NCBI RefSeq assembly: GCF_030407455.1
Contig: NZ_JASDDJ010000002.1
Location: 53,915 to 117,914 of the forward strand
Length of the DNA stretch: 64,000 nucleotides
Direction: 5' to 3'
DNA from: Psychrobacter sp. 5A.1
GTDB lineage: Bacteria > Pseudomonadota > Gammaproteobacteria > Pseudomonadales > Moraxellaceae
In this document: positions 54,026-64,000 of the stretch, one piece after another
Position numbering within the stretch: the stretch's first letter is position 1
Layout of the letters: each line of letters begins with the position of its first letter
Position numbers and translations under genes: made by a program
The notes under the pieces: generated by a model
Told to the model about the DNA's origin: nothing
Database searches by the model: none
Seen by the model: the letters and a program-made list of their open reading frames with translations, nothing else

Positions 54026-54592
54026 ATGACGCCTAAAAATGGAAACAGCCTTTACCAAGATAACTTGGATAAAGAACAGAACGTCTCAACTGAACAGGCA
54101 CACAATACCGTCAATGTCGGACATTTAGAGCTATTAGAAGAACGTCCTGTAATTAACAAAGAACGCTTAGACGTAGGCAAAGTCACCGTTACCAAACATT
54201 CCCGCACCAAAACTGTCGATGTACCTATTGAGCTGATAGAAGAATATATCACCATTCGTACTGAATATCATGATGCAGAAAGCCAAGATCTGCTCTCTGG
54301 TGATTATGATGGAAAAGACATATTGCGCCACGTTGAGCCATCGTTAGATAGCAAAGCCGTGGTGACAATCAATGGTAAACAGGTAGAGATTGGCGATGAA
54401 CCGATTGATATTGTGCTATCTCGCCAAGTGGCTACCATTACCAAAGACACCTACGCTATTCAAGACATCGAAATTAACAAAAGCACCCATGTACATACTG
54501 ATAGCATTCAAGTAGAGCTCAAGCATGAAGAGTTAGATGTCACTGAAGAAGGTCTGTTGGCACACAGTTCTGACACGGCTCAGTTAAAGTAA
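54026..54592 (+). CDS. DUF2382 domain protein
   Basis: 188 aa, acidic, no signal peptide. The DUF2382 domain (about 30-170) starts with LELLEERPVINKERLDVGKVTVTKHSRTKTVDVPIELIEEYI, closely like the second half of the preceding gene product. There is no PRC-barrel. AAAGGAATAACA precedes the ATG, nearly the same leader as that of the preceding gene (AAAGGAATATAAC), so the two are probably duplicates. A stress role is inferred from the family only. Confidence 0.85.
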   Translation: MTPKNGNSLYQDNLDKEQNVSTEQAHNTVNVGHLELLEERPVINKERLDVGKVTVTKHSRTKTVDVPIELIEEYITIRTEYHDAESQDLLSGDYDGKDILRHVEPSLDSKAVVTINGKQVEIGDEPIDIVLSRQVATITKDTYAIQDIEINKSTHVHTDSIQVELKHEELDVTEEGLLAHSSDTAQLK

Positions 54593-54651
54593 TGACTTAT
54601 AGCTAGCCCACTATGGAACCTGTATTATTGATAAAGATTATTCTGAAAAAT

Positions 54652-54688
54652 AAAAAAGCAACGCTAGCTTAGCGTTGCTTTTTTTATG
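54652..54688. terminator. Bidirectional terminator
   Basis: AAAAAAGCAACGCTA pairs with TAGCGTTGCTTTTTT around a very short loop. It lies between the DUF2382 gene (+) and the small lipoprotein gene (-). Confidence 0.92.
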
Positions 54689-54717
54689 CTTATCATTTAC
54701 CAAGTATTGCAGACCAG

Positions 54718-55251
54718 CTACGAAGCTTTGCTACACTCGTATGTATTAACATTTGACTCATCTGCACCAGCGGTACGCATGACGCCCGTGTCACGTGCTT
54801 CGTGCCCTACGCGCCATTGAGTAAAGCCTTGACCACCATCAATGGCTGTCGCGACTTCGAACACTTCAGGGTTACTGCCTTCATTGGTTTGATTCAATGT
54901 CACTGTACCCATATCAGTTGCGACAACTACTTGGTTGGCATCGTCTTTATAAGTGGCATCGACTTTTAGCTCAGGTGTACACAGATATGACATCTGCGTG
55001 ACGCTGCTATTCACTGAAGCGGTGGTATCGCCTTCTACTTCATTGAGTGACGCATCTGCAGTATCCACGACGACAGCGATATGTTCAGCCGGCTCAGCTG
55101 ACATTGGTACAGTCTCTTCAGCATGGACACCATCTTCCATTCCTGACTCTGGCTCTGACTGTTGCTGACACGCACTGATCGTCAAGGCACCAGCCAGCAA
55201 ACTCGTCAATACAACTGAGCTGCGTACATTTTTTAAGAACTCTACACTCAT
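54718..55251 (-). CDS. Small lipoprotein, possibly MliC/PliC-like
   Basis: 177 aa. The signal peptide ends in the lipobox ISAC (about Cys28). An acidic linker (to about 85) leads to a C-terminal domain with two cysteines (YLCTPE and TYECSKAS), a GGQGFTQWRVG segment and strand-like spacing. This recalls the small lysozyme-inhibitor fold (MliC), in which a YxC start, a W in the middle and a C-terminal Cys recur. The resemblance is weak and the assignment is inference. It stands alone, with the secA terminator just upstream. Confidence 0.65.
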   Translation of the reverse strand: MSVEFLKNVRSSVVLTSLLAGALTISACQQQSEPESGMEDGVHAEETVPMSAEPAEHIAVVVDTADASLNEVEGDTTASVNSSVTQMSYLCTPELKVDATYKDDANQVVVATDMGTVTLNQTNEGSNPEVFEVATAIDGGQGFTQWRVGHEARDTGVMRTAGADESNVNTYECSKAS

Positions 55252-55340
55252 GACACTCTCCCAAATAAATATGTTAAATACTATAGCGTGTCCATAATTT
55301 CACGCCTATGCCGAATTTGTAAATAAGGGGTCTGGTGGGT

Positions 55341-55376
55341 AAAAAAAGCCCCTATCTGCTTTAGATAAGGGCTTCT
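55341..55376 (-). terminator. Terminator of secA
   Basis: On minus, GAAGCCCTTATCTA pairs with TAGATAGGGGCTT-type sequence (one mismatch) around GCTTT, followed by TTTTTTT. It lies about 80 bp past the secA stop, with a 39-bp family B copy in between. Confidence 0.85.
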
Positions 55377-55383
55377 TATTTGT

Positions 55384-55422
55384 TAAGGCGTGTCCTTATT
55401 TTGAAAATGGTGACACGCCCTA
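55384..55422. repeat. 39-bp minimal family B element
   Basis: TAAGGCGTGTCCTTATTTTG at the left matches the family B left end, and TGACACGCCCTA at the right is its inverted end, with almost nothing between. Probably an internal deletion derivative retaining both ends. Confidence 0.75.
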
Positions 55423-55454
55423 ATCTATAGGTCTCAACTTGCAGATGCTAATGA

Positions 55455-58253
55455 CTAGATTTTACCATGACACTGCTTGTACTTAAGACCTGACCCACAA
55501 GGGCAAGGTGCATTGCGACTGATATTCATACCTGCATATGGGTTTGGCTCATTGGCATTACTGCCGCTACCCGCTATAGCAGCACTGACACCAGCTGCTG
55601 CACCGCCACTAAGGCTGCGGTTTTGTGGTTGCGGCTGAGCAGCAGAATTATTCGCATTGCTGTCTAAGTTGTCCACGTCATCATGTTCAAACTGCATTTG
55701 CATATGTGCAGCGTTCTCACGTTGCTGAACTTCCAACGCCTCTAGCTCTTCTTTGGTTGGAATATGAACACGTGATAAGTCTTGTACTGTCTCAGACTTG
55801 ATGGCACCAAGCATCATTTGGAACAACTCAAACGACTCGCGTTTGTATTCCTGCTCAGGGTTTTTCTGTGCATAACCACGTAGATGAATGCCTTTACGCA
55901 GCTGATCCATCTGCGTTAGGTGTTCTTTCCAGTGCTTGTCCAAACTCTGTAGCATAAAGTGACGCTCAAGCTGAGCTGCGTCTTTTTCACCCATCTGCTC
56001 ACGACGACCATGATAACGCTCTAACGCGGTTTGGATAATTTTTTCACGCAGCCCTTCTTCATCTAGGCGGCGGTCTGCATCAAGCCAATCATTAATTGGC
56101 ATTGATATCTTAAACTCATCTTCAAGCTCATCTTCTAGGCCATCGACATTCCATTGGTCATCGATAGATCCTGGTGGAATAAACTGACTGACCATCGCGT
56201 TATAGACTTCACGATGCATCACTTCAAGAGCGTCGAGTAAATCCATCTCTGCCAATAAATCATCACGCTGACCATAGATGACTTTACGCTGCTCATTGGC
56301 AACATCATCATATTTAAGCAAGTTCTTACGAGCATCAAAATCGCGACTCTCAACTTTACCTTGCGCGTTTTCAATTGATTTGGATACCATTTTATGTTCG
56401 ATGGCTTCATCTTCTTTGAGACCCATCGCACGCATCATATTGACCACGCGATCGCCTGCGAAGATACGCATGAGATCATCTTCTAATGACAAGAAGAAGC
56501 GCGACATACCAGGGTCACCCTGACGACCAGCACGACCACGTAGCTGATTATCGATACGGCGTGATTCATGACGCTCAGAACCAATGATATGTAAACCACC
56601 AGCTGCCACAACTTGATCATGCTTGATTTGCCACTGGGCTTTTAGACGTTGCATTTCTTCTGGACTAACCGAATCAATATCTTCAATAAATGACTGCCAG
56701 TTACCACCAAGGATAATATCGGTACCACGACCTGCCATATTGGTCGCAATCGTGACCGATTTTGGGCTACCTGCCTGTGCGATAATCTCTGCTTCACGCT
56801 CATGCTGTTTGGCGTTTAGGACATTGTGCTTGACGCCTTCTTGATCGAGCAAGTAAGACAATTCTTCACTGGCCTCAATCGTCGCCGTACCAACCAGTAC
56901 TGGCGCACCTTTGGCTTGAATTTCTTTAATTTCGCGAATAATGCCTTTGTATTTGCCTAACTTGGTTAAGAAAATCTGGTCATCCATATCAATACGAGCA
57001 ATTGGCTCATGCGTTGGAATGACAATGACATCTAAATCGTAAGTAGATTTGAACTCCGCCGCTTCGGTATCAGCAGTACCCGTCATGCCAGACAGTTTGT
57101 CATACAGACGGAAATAGTTCTGGAATGTCGTCGTTGCAAGTGTTTGGTTTTCTGCTTGAATCTCAACGTTTTCTTTGGCTTCTACTGCTTGATGCAAGCC
57201 TTCTGACCAGCGGCGACCTGGCATGGTACGACCCGTATTTTCATCAACGATAACCACTTCGCCTTCATCCACGATATAGTGGACGTTTTTGACAAACACA
57301 TGATGCGCACGAATGGCAGCTTGAACGTGAGCCAATAATGGCAAGCGACTTGGGCTATATAAGCTTTCATTTTCACCAAGTTCACCGACTTCGATTAAGA
57401 AGCGCTCGATTTTTTCATAGCCTTTTTCGCTAATCTCAATCTGGCGGTTTTTCTCATCAATCCAGAAATCTTCTTCTTCGTTATTCTTGTTTGCTTCTTC
57501 GTCCTTTGAACGGATGAGCACAGGAATAATGGTATTAATCAGCGCGTACATGCGTGATGAATCTTCAGCCTGACCTGAGATAATGAGCGGTGTACGAGCC
57601 TCATCAATTAAGATCGAGTCAATTTCATCGATAATACAAAAATTCAGCGAACGCTGTTTTTTCTCTTCCAGCTTAAACACCATGTTATCGCGTAGGTAAT
57701 CAAAACCGTATTCGTTATTGGTACCATAAGTAATATCGGCTTGGTAAGCGGCGATTTTTTCTTGTGGTGGCTGCTGCGAATAAATAACGCCAACCGTCAT
57801 GCCCAAAAATCCGAACAACGGACGGTTCAATTCAGCATCACGCGCGGCCAAGTAATCATTGACCGTGACCAGATGCACACCTTTACCACTGATAGCGTTT
57901 AGGTACATGGCCAAGGTGCCCATCAGGGTTTTACCTTCACCGGTTTTCATCTCAGCGATTTTGCCTTCGTGCAAGGTGATACCACCTATCAGCTGCACAT
58001 CGTAGTGACGCATACCATTGACACGTAATGATGCTTCGCGGCAGACGGCAAATGCCTCTGGCAATAACGCATCTAAGCTTTCGCCTTTTTGATGACGTGC
58101 TTTAAACTCTTCAGTTTTTTGTTGTAGTTGCTCATCAGACAGGGCTTGTATTTCAGCCTCTCTTGCGTTGATTTTGCTGACCACTTTACGCATTCGCTTT
58201 AATTCGCGGTCATTTTTGGTGCCAACGACATTGCCTATAATCTTTGATAACAT
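55455..58253 (-). CDS. secA: Preprotein translocase ATPase SecA
   Basis: 932 aa; E. coli SecA is 901. It drives precursor proteins through SecYEG. The nucleotide site has [11 protein letters not shown] (Walker A, about 105) and the helicase-like motif [15 protein letters not shown]. Other landmarks are the preprotein cross-linking region, the long helix scaffold and the C-terminal zinc finger [13 protein letters not shown], which binds SecB. The stretch before the zinc finger (about 860-910) is Gln/Asn/Ala/Gly-rich. No strong ribosome site is seen before the ATG. Monocistronic, divergent from mutS. Confidence 0.97.
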   Translation of the reverse strand: MLSKIIGNVVGTKNDRELKRMRKVVSKINAREAEIQALSDEQLQQKTEEFKARHQKGESLDALLPEAFAVCREASLRVNGMRHYDVQLIGGITLHEGKIAEMKTGEGKTLMGTLAMYLNAISGKGVHLVTVNDYLAARDAELNRPLFGFLGMTVGVIYSQQPPQEKIAAYQADITYGTNNEYGFDYLRDNMVFKLEEKKQRSLNFCIIDEIDSILIDEARTPLIISGQAEDSSRMYALINTIIPVLIRSKDEEANKNNEEEDFWIDEKNRQIEISEKGYEKIERFLIEVGELGENESLYSPSRLPLLAHVQAAIRAHHVFVKNVHYIVDEGEVVIVDENTGRTMPGRRWSEGLHQAVEAKENVEIQAENQTLATTTFQNYFRLYDKLSGMTGTADTEAAEFKSTYDLDVIVIPTHEPIARIDMDDQIFLTKLGKYKGIIREIKEIQAKGAPVLVGTATIEASEELSYLLDQEGVKHNVLNAKQHEREAEIIAQAGSPKSVTIATNMAGRGTDIILGGNWQSFIEDIDSVSPEEMQRLKAQWQIKHDQVVAAGGLHIIGSERHESRRIDNQLRGRAGRQGDPGMSRFFLSLEDDLMRIFAGDRVVNMMRAMGLKEDEAIEHKMVSKSIENAQGKVESRDFDARKNLLKYDDVANEQRKVIYGQRDDLLAEMDLLDALEVMHREVYNAMVSQFIPPGSIDDQWNVDGLEDELEDEFKISMPINDWLDADRRLDEEGLREKIIQTALERYHGRREQMGEKDAAQLERHFMLQSLDKHWKEHLTQMDQLRKGIHLRGYAQKNPEQEYKRESFELFQMMLGAIKSETVQDLSRVHIPTKEELEALEVQQRENAAHMQMQFEHDDVDNLDSNANNSAAQPQPQNRSLSGGAAAGVSAAIAGSGSNANEPNPYAGMNISRNAPCPCGSGLKYKQCHGKI

Positions 58254-58697
58254 AATTTTTTGACCTATGGAAATATTCGATAATTAGTGCGCATTAGCCA
58301 AGGCTTAGCTCATTGCCTTGTCATCACCCGACTAAGTACTATCTAATGAAGTATCGCCTAATGAAGTATTGCCCAATTAAGTGTGCCGTCATTATATATG
58401 GTTATGACGCTGATGGATACAAGGGCAGCTAGTAGATATTTGCCGACGTAAAAGCACCACAGGACGTGTTAAAATGGCACTTATACCCTTATATTTTTTA
58501 GATTTGTTATAGTTTGATTCGCTCGTGATGACGCATTATTAGTGAAGGCCTTTTGGTATCATTCAACCAAAACCCTACGACATTATCATCCGATGTTTTG
58601 CTCATTTACTTTTTTATCTGATACCTAGGCCGTGTCTTCAATTCACTTAAACCATTCATTTAAGCCCTATTTCATTTAAGCCTATAAGAGACTCTGC
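58254..58697. other. Divergent region between secA and mutS
   Basis: About 440 bp. It includes a degenerate tandem of AATGAAGTAT-like units (about 58345-58382) and a solitary family B end (58626). secA secretion control through a leader peptide like SecM is not seen. Confidence 0.4.
58626..58643 (+). repeat. Solitary family B end
   Basis: TAGGCCGTGTCTTCAATT matches the family B left end. No inverted partner is found nearby. It lies 54 bp before mutS. Confidence 0.65.
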
Positions 58698-61600
58698 ATG
58701 ACCGTAAAGCCGTCCGTTCAAAATCACCCATCGACTCCTACTTCATCAGACACGTCTTTATCAAGACCAGAGACATCTGATTGTTTAAACGTAGGCGAGA
58801 CTGTCTACCATTTATCAGATCATACGCCAATGATGGTGCAGTATCTAACCATGAAAGCCAACTATCCACAAGCACTGCTACTGTACCGGATGGGTGATTT
58901 TTATGAGCTGTTTTTTGATGATGCCAAGCGGGCGGCGCAAATATTGGACATCACGCTCACTCGCCGTGGTACGGATAAAGCGGGCAACACGATTGCCATG
59001 GCAGGTGTGCCGTTCCATGCTGCCGATAGCTATATGGCACGATTAATCGCTGCTGGGCAGACAGTCGTGGTCTGTGAGCAAATTGACGAATCAACCTCTG
59101 ATAGTATAAGTAGCAAACCCAGTACCCCTACAATGGGTGATAAGCAAAAGAAAGACAAAAGTAAATCGGCCGCTGGTAGCATCATGCGCCGCGAAGTGGT
59201 CAAAACGCTTACAGCAGGGACGATTACAGATGATGCCTTGATTGCACCAAATCATACGCCGACCGTAGTGGCCATCGATATAGCGGTTTCTACCTTAAAA
59301 CCTAATAGCAATAACAAACAGCCTCTACAAGCAGCCATTAGCCAAATGGATCTGGCCGCTGGAACGTTGACCACTCAAACACTCAGTGCATATAGTGACG
59401 ATATTGAAGGTCTACGAACCCAGATGCTCACCGTCTTGGCACGCTTTGCGCCCAGTGAATGTATCGTTAGCGAAGCACTCAGCGATAGTAATGGCGGTAC
59501 TGATGCAGAATGGCTACTGTGGTTACGACAAAATCTGGACTGTCCTATTATAGAAGTCGCTGCCAATGATTTTCATCCTGAGCATGCCAGCTCGACCTTA
59601 TGCCAGCAGTTTGGGGTTCAACGTCTCGATGGTCTCGGTATTAACGATGCACCACTGAGCCAATCTAGCTGTGCCGCGCTGATTCACTATGCGCGGCAAA
59701 CCCAGCAACGCCATGTGCCACAAGTCAATCAACTCATCGTCGAATACAATGATGATTACTTAATTATCGATGCCAATAGCCAGCAGAACCTTGAGCTATT
59801 TACCCCTGTGAGTAGCAACGGAACGTCATTAATATCCGTGCTGAACCACTGTCAAACTCCGATGGGCAAGCGACTGCTCGTGCAGCAAATGAAACGTCCA
59901 CTTCGTCAGCATTCACGTATCAATATGCGTTTGGACGCGATAGCATCTCTATTGAATACAGAGGGTCATTCAACCCAATCTGCTCAAAGCTCAAAAGATA
60001 GCTCACTGGTGACAAACTTACGCGAAACGCTGAATACCATTGGCGATATTGAGCGAATCAGTAGCCGTATCGGTCTCATGAGCGCCAAACCTCGTGACTT
60101 ACGCAAACTGGCCGATGGTATTGCCAGTAGCGCCCAGCTGACTACTCTATTGACAGTATCAGGTATCAGTCATGAAGACGCTGGCCTACTACCGATGCTT
60201 ATGCAGCAATTGCCAGCTCAACTACCTGCTGTTCAATCCGTCGCCGAGCTGATTGAGCAAGCCATCATCATAGAGCCACCTGCCCATATTCGTGATGGTG
60301 GCATGTTGGCAGCAGGCTACGATGAAGAGTTTGATCGCCTCACTCACCTCCATGACAACATCCAAATGACATTGGACGAAATGGTAGAGCGCGCCCGTCA
60401 GGACAACCAGCTGCCCAGTCTGAAAGTTGGCTTTAATAAAGTCAGTGGGTTTTATTTTGAGCTGCCCAAAATGCAGGCGAAAAATGCACCCGCACATTTT
60501 ATCCGTCGGCAGACGCTCAAAAGCAGTGAGCGCTTTATCACTGATGAGCTAAAAGAGGTCGAAACCGAATATCTAAGCGCACAGTCTTTGGCATTAACTC
60601 GGGAAAAACAGTTGTATCAAGAGCTATTAACCGTCTTGAGCAGTCATTTAGCCAAACTGCAACAGCTTAGCGCCGCCATCGCGCAGATAGACGTATTGAG
60701 TAATTGGGCGCAGCTCGCTTTGGATTATAATTGGCAGCGTCCAGTAATGAATAATGATGCTGAAAATAGTGTGAACGATAACAATCAAACCAGCATCAAT
60801 ATTGAACAAGGTCGCCATGTTGTGGTTGAAGCGGCATTAAATCAAACGAACGCGACTAATCGGAATGGCAATTCATTAAGTACAAACCACTTTGTTGCCA
60901 ATGACTGTGCGTTAGGTAGCACTGAGAATCCAGAAAGGCTGCTTCTTATTACTGGTCCTAACATGGGTGGAAAATCCACCTATATGCGCCAAACCGCACT
61001 GATTGTTCTGCTCGCTCATTGCGGGAGCTTTGTGCCAGCTGAGCATGCTCATATTGGTGATATTGATCGCATTTTTACCCGTATCGGCTCAGCTGATGAT
61101 TTGGCGGGTGGTAAATCTACCTTTATGGTAGAGATGATTGAGACAGCCAACATCTTAAACCAAGCAACGAATAAATCGCTCGTATTAATGGACGAAGTCG
61201 GACGCGGCACAGCCACCACTGACGGTCTGGCCATTGCCCACGCCTGTGTCAATCGCCTAGTCGAGATTGGCTGCCTGACGTTATTTGCCACTCATTATTT
61301 TGAACTGACGCAATTGGCAGAAGATTTAGTAGAGAGTAGCGAAACTCATCATGCTAGTATTCGCAACGTCCATGTCGCCGCCAGTGAAATCGATGGCCAG
61401 GTACTACTACTCCATCAGATCCGCGACGGTGCAGCAAGCTCTAGCTTTGGGCTACATGTAGCGAAAATGGCTGGTATTCCCACTCAAGTGCTGAATGATG
61501 CCAAACGTTATTTAATAGATAATTTAAAGTTAGACAATCTACAAGCAGATAACGTAAAAACCACTGATGATAAAAATGACTTAGCTAAGTCAGTAAAGGA

Positions 61601-61802
61601 TAAACGACAAGTGGCTTATAATGATGCTACTCTAGAGCAACTGGCGACTCATATCACTCAAGCACCAAGCATCATAGATAATCCAAAACAAAATCAGCTA
61701 TTTAGCTTGCAAGACGAGTTAAGTGCTATCGACCCTGATAGCCTGACACCCAAGCAAGCACATGACTTACTGTATCATCTAAAGAAAATCATTAGTCATT
61801 AA
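58698..61802 (+). CDS. mutS: DNA mismatch repair protein MutS
   Basis: 1034 aa; E. coli MutS is 853. It recognises mismatches and starts repair with MutL. The mismatch-contacting motif is in [14 protein letters not shown] (the Phe-x-Glu is FYE). The Walker A is [10 protein letters not shown] (about 752-761), and the Walker [13 protein letters not shown]. The extra length comes from a 30-residue leader, a Ser/Lys-rich insert (about 135-165) in the mismatch domain, another at about 430-440, an Asn-rich insert (about 690-740) just before the ATPase domain, and a longer C-terminal linker. All inserts are low-complexity, and the catalytic motifs are intact. Confidence 0.96.
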   Translation: MTVKPSVQNHPSTPTSSDTSLSRPETSDCLNVGETVYHLSDHTPMMVQYLTMKANYPQALLLYRMGDFYELFFDDAKRAAQILDITLTRRGTDKAGNTIAMAGVPFHAADSYMARLIAAGQTVVVCEQIDESTSDSISSKPSTPTMGDKQKKDKSKSAAGSIMRREVVKTLTAGTITDDALIAPNHTPTVVAIDIAVSTLKPNSNNKQPLQAAISQMDLAAGTLTTQTLSAYSDDIEGLRTQMLTVLARFAPSECIVSEALSDSNGGTDAEWLLWLRQNLDCPIIEVAANDFHPEHASSTLCQQFGVQRLDGLGINDAPLSQSSCAALIHYARQTQQRHVPQVNQLIVEYNDDYLIIDANSQQNLELFTPVSSNGTSLISVLNHCQTPMGKRLLVQQMKRPLRQHSRINMRLDAIASLLNTEGHSTQSAQSSKDSSLVTNLRETLNTIGDIERISSRIGLMSAKPRDLRKLADGIASSAQLTTLLTVSGISHEDAGLLPMLMQQLPAQLPAVQSVAELIEQAIIIEPPAHIRDGGMLAAGYDEEFDRLTHLHDNIQMTLDEMVERARQDNQLPSLKVGFNKVSGFYFELPKMQAKNAPAHFIRRQTLKSSERFITDELKEVETEYLSAQSLALTREKQLYQELLTVLSSHLAKLQQLSAAIAQIDVLSNWAQLALDYNWQRPVMNNDAENSVNDNNQTSINIEQGRHVVVEAALNQTNATNRNGNSLSTNHFVANDCALGSTENPERLLLITGPNMGGKSTYMRQTALIVLLAHCGSFVPAEHAHIGDIDRIFTRIGSADDLAGGKSTFMVEMIETANILNQATNKSLVLMDEVGRGTATTDGLAIAHACVNRLVEIGCLTLFATHYFELTQLAEDLVESSETHHASIRNVHVAASEIDGQVLLLHQIRDGAASSSFGLHVAKMAGIPTQVLNDAKRYLIDNLKLDNLQADNVKTTDDKNDLAKSVKDKRQVAYNDATLEQLATHITQAPSIIDNPKQNQLFSLQDELSAIDPDSLTPKQAHDLLYHLKKIISH

Positions 61803-61894
61803 AGGGAATTGTCAATTAGTCGTAAAGGCGTTAAAATACGCTTTATTTTAATCTATTCTATTTAGCCCTAAGCCAATAACAGGTAGACATCACT

Positions 61895-62218
61895 ATGACC
61901 TTTGTCGTTACAGATAACTGCATCCTTTGCAAATACACCGACTGTGTAGAAGTCTGTCCTGTGGACTGCTTTTATGAAGGCCCAAACTTCCTCGTCATCG
62001 ATCCTGATGAGTGCATCGACTGCGCGCTATGCGAGCCTGAATGTCCGGCAAATGCCATCTTCTCAGAAGATGAAGTGCCAAAAGGGCAAGAGATGTTCAC
62101 TCAGCTCAATGAAGAGTTGGCGCAAAAATGGCCAAATATTACAGAAATGAAAGGGCAAATGCCAGAAGCTGAAAAATGGGATGGCGTGGAAGGTAAGATT
62201 CAGTATTTAGAGAAGTAG
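61895..62218 (+). CDS. fdxA: 7Fe ferredoxin FdxA
   Basis: 107 aa. The N-terminal cysteines [17 protein letters not shown] bind a [3Fe-4S]/[4Fe-4S] pair together with [12 protein letters not shown], the Azotobacter ferredoxin I type. A C-terminal tail with [17 protein letters not shown] is typical. It is a cytoplasmic electron carrier. It follows mutS by 92 bp on the same strand; mutS-fdxA is a conserved pair in Pseudomonas and relatives. Confidence 0.96.
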   Translation: MTFVVTDNCILCKYTDCVEVCPVDCFYEGPNFLVIDPDECIDCALCEPECPANAIFSEDEVPKGQEMFTQLNEELAQKWPNITEMKGQMPEAEKWDGVEGKIQYLEK

Positions 62219-62244
62219 TTGATAATAATACATTTTTAGATACT

Positions 62245-62284
62245 AAAACCATTTAACGGTACGATAACGTTAAATGGTTTTTTA
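62245..62284 (+). terminator. Terminator after fdxA
   Basis: AAAACCATTTAACG (62245-62258) pairs with CGTTAAATGGTTTT (62268-62281), followed by T. Confidence 0.92.
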
Positions 62285-62359
62285 TTACTCATTTTTTGAG
62301 ATTCATATAGCTTCAAAGGCTATTACTTTTTTATCGGTGTATAAACGATATTCCACAGC

Positions 62360-62533
62360 TTAAACCATGATTTTTTTAGCTAAAGGGTAGCATAATAACA
62401 TTAGTACGCCCCAAGCAACCCAACCATATTTCAATATACTTTGAGAAGGTATAACACCAATACCATTTACAAACAAAGCAATAAGAAAAAAAATAAGAGC
62501 ACTAATCATCATAGCACCGACAACATATTTCAT
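62360..62533 (-). CDS. 57-residue membrane peptide beside tfpZ
   Basis: 57 aa, start ATG with AAGGA six bases upstream. Two hydrophobic segments (about 5-27 and 37-52, the latter with WVAWGVLMLLCYPLA) are joined by a short loop, and the end is basic (KKIMV). It is the third gene in the pilA-tfpZ direction, 50 bp after tfpZ, and is probably in the same transcript. It matches no family I recognise. Support is the ribosome site, the membrane-helix composition and the location. Confidence 0.65.
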   Translation of the reverse strand: MKYVVGAMMISALIFFLIALFVNGIGVIPSQSILKYGWVAWGVLMLLCYPLAKKIMV

Positions 62534-62583
62534 GATTATCCTTACAATTATCTATAAAAAACTTAAATAAGGCGTCCTACTTA

Positions 62584-63339
62584 TCAAGGTCGCAAATCCA
62601 CAATATCAAGAACTATACCCTTGCTATCTGTTAATACTACCATATCAAGTACCGTTGCTTTTAGTGGTAGCCAGCCATTTGCATCAGGATAATGACGCAA
62701 TAGGTCTTGTACTTTTTGAGCATTATTATTATTAGTTAATATATTTAACGGTCTAGCTTTGCTCTGGATTACATTAGCTGCCGTTGCAATCTCCTGATAG
62801 CTATCGGTTCTATAGATAGTAGGCACTCTCATAAAAAACTCTTTAGGTTTTTCAATTATTTTAGTCTTCTTCTCATCTGAGCCAACAGAATAAACAAATT
62901 TGGGTTTCTCAAATAACCCTAAGGACTCTACTGCATTCAGCTCTGTACTGAGGCTCTTTCGAGCCCATTCGTTATCAAAGGAGCTCACTACCTCAAAATC
63001 ATTCACTGCAAATACTAAATAATTTGGCCGACCAGCCTCGACAATATATAATCCATAGCTCAATGCCGCTATCTGTAGCACCAATACTACTAACAAATCA
63101 CGAGCAAGCTCTTGTTTATTGTCTTTATAGATGATGAAGGTCAATAGCGGTGCGACGATTAAATTAAGAGCAACCATCATTAACGCTGTAATCAAAACAC
63201 CAGTCGCTTGATAAAGATGATTAGGATACCAAATGAAATAAATGATAGCAGCGATCATGATGCTAAGGACTACAGAATACAATAAGTGGTAACCGGTCAA
63301 TGCCAGTCTAGAATGTTGTTTTAAATGTATGATAGACAT
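62584..63339 (-). CDS. tfpZ: TfpX/TfpZ family type IV pilin accessory protein
   Basis: 251 aa from ATG 63339; the frame is open at a GTG six codons up. The N-terminus is HLKQHSRLALTGYHLLYSVVLSIMIAAIIYFIWYP, and three to four membrane helices lie within the first 110 residues. A soluble domain follows, with FVYSVGSDEKK and NGWLPLKATVLDMVVLTD near the end. In Pseudomonas such genes lie directly after pilA and raise surface piliation; the same position here supports the call. The variant (TfpX, Y or Z) is not certain. Confidence 0.88.
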   Translation of the reverse strand: MSIIHLKQHSRLALTGYHLLYSVVLSIMIAAIIYFIWYPNHLYQATGVLITALMMVALNLIVAPLLTFIIYKDNKQELARDLLVVLVLQIAALSYGLYIVEAGRPNYLVFAVNDFEVVSSFDNEWARKSLSTELNAVESLGLFEKPKFVYSVGSDEKKTKIIEKPKEFFMRVPTIYRTDSYQEIATAANVIQSKARPLNILTNNNNAQKVQDLLRHYPDANGWLPLKATVLDMVVLTDSKGIVLDIVDLRP

Positions 63340-63402
63340 GTTGTTATTCCAGAACACTTTTATATAGTTTGGCCTTTTTTATTAAGATATCTAAATATAA
63401 AA

Positions 63403-63858
63403 TTATGGACAATTTCCAGTACTTGGCTTGAATCCACGGGTAGAGTTACAGACTGTACCCGTATTGGTCCAAACCATACTAGAAGCATTGGCTATAGTAG
63501 GTGTATTAATGTAAGTTAAAGCCGTACCTGCAGTATCAGTTGCACCAGTAGTTGCAGTGATAACACCATCTGTCACCGAGGTTAATGCCGTAACATTTAA
63601 AGTAGTAGTGAAATCTGTAATAGCTGGAATAGTATTAGTACCAGCGCTACAACCTACAATCGCATTAGTAAGAGCGACACATTCATTGACCGCTAATTTT
63701 ATCGAAGCAAGCTCTGCAGCGGCAGCGGCAGCGGCAGCTCGAGTACGTGATGTATAGTTACCATACTGTGGAATAGCGATCGCAGCTAAAATACCGATGA
63801 TAGCAATAACGATCATTAATTCGATTAAGGTAAAACCTTTTTGAGTAGTCGCTTTCAT
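63403..63858 (-). CDS. pilA: Type IV pilin (PilA)
   Basis: 151 aa from ATG 63858, with AAAGGA 6 nt upstream. The short leader MKATTQKG is cut by prepilin peptidase before Phe in [24 protein letters not shown], and Glu5 of the mature pilin is present. The globular domain has an unusual run of nine alanines after TSRTR, one cysteine pair (NEC and VGC) and another at the C-terminus (TVC and GNC). The frame stays open upstream of the ATG to the window edge. This is the major pilin candidate for the pilT/pilU motor. Confidence 0.92.
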   Translation of the reverse strand: MKATTQKGFTLIELMIVIAIIGILAAIAIPQYGNYTSRTRAAAAAAAAELASIKLAVNECVALTNAIVGCSAGTNTIPAITDFTTTLNVTALTSVTDGVITATTGATDTAGTALTYINTPTIANASSMVWTNTGTVCNSTRGFKPSTGNCP

Positions 63859-64000
63859 AGTACTTCCTTTATACAAAGTGATGGTATGTTGCTGAGCGAA
63901 ACTGACGTTTCTGGCTGTAGGCAGATTGGTCTCTTTGGCGACAATGAGGGTTAAAGGGATACCATTCTTTAAGGTCACTCGTCTCACATAAATGGCTTGA
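63859..64000 (-). other. Open but unassigned frame upstream of pilA
   Basis: On minus, the frame of pilA has no stop from the pilA ATG to the window edge (about 47 codons: [19 protein letters not shown] and so on). It lacks a good start inside the window. It could be non-coding leader, or the end of a truncated gene that now reads into pilA. Confidence 0.35.

Noticed and set aside
55284..55300. Further solitary family B end (TAGCGTGTCC)
   Set aside because: Only about nine matching bases with a missing G; too short to separate from chance.
1..64000. CRISPR array, rRNA, tRNA, prophage or restriction/defence genes
   Set aside because: Read on both strands; no spaced direct repeats of CRISPR type, no cloverleaf or rRNA sequence, and no phage or defence protein motifs were seen. 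A dedicated tRNA or covariance search could not be run.

Overview
The window is a stretch of ordinary chromosome from a Moraxellaceae gammaproteobacterium, most likely Psychrobacter. This is inferred from the AT-leaning base composition, a monomeric NADP isocitrate dehydrogenase, rne followed by a convergent DUF808 gene, pilT/pilU next to fur and bamE, a type IV pilin beside a TfpX/TfpZ accessory gene, and Ala/Asn/Gln-rich tails on RNase E and MutS. I see no prophage, CRISPR array, rRNA, tRNA or intact insertion sequence. About 45 protein genes can be supported, mostly housekeeping, on both strands, often separated by strong bidirectional terminators.

Layout. 0.5-12 kb: icd, rluE, a two-domain DUF305 lipoprotein, an M61 peptidase, a SlyD-type isomerase, the tail-specific protease prc and nagZ. 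12-16 kb: two paralogous membrane-anchored proteins, only one of which keeps an OmpA domain. 16-31 kb: rhomboid protease, metallophosphoesterase, purE, purK-yaiI, an SDR-like protein, epmA, pdxB, an AI-2E family permease, nadE, a CNNM/CorC-type protein and yggS. 31-38 kb: pilT, pilU, fur, bamE, rnfH, an NSS-like membrane protein, cytochromes c4 and c5. 38-47 kb: engB, an HAD phosphatase, rluC, a 1.17 kb non-coding region and a very long rne. 47-62 kb: DUF808, a DsbC-like lipoprotein, hom, a thiolase, two DUF2382 stress-type genes, a small lipoprotein, secA, mutS and fdxA. 62.3-64 kb: a pilin locus read leftward (pilA, tfpZ and a 57-codon membrane peptide).

The non-housekeeping content is mainly two families of small non-coding mobile repeats, both flanked by TA. 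Family A has three full copies of exactly 269 bp (23113, 30636, 52605) plus two solitary ends. It folds as two adjacent long hairpins. Family B has two full copies of 174 bp (16295, 46919), a 39-bp copy holding little more than the two ends (55384) and one or two solitary ends. It is one long imperfect palindrome with a compensatory base pair between copies. These elements sit in promoters and gene ends: one supplies the stop codon of the DUF808 gene, one lies between pdxB and epmA, and one lies between yggS and pilT. A PRC/DUF2382 gene is bracketed by family A ends. Other structure includes a 40-bp perfect palindrome after nadE, a 30-bp perfect palindrome after prc, and an eight-copy 9-bp tandem repeat directly against a family B element upstream of the rhomboid gene.

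No wholly new multi-gene system is evident. The best candidates for new biology are the two repeat families, the OmpA-like paralogue pair, and the pilA-tfpZ-small peptide group.
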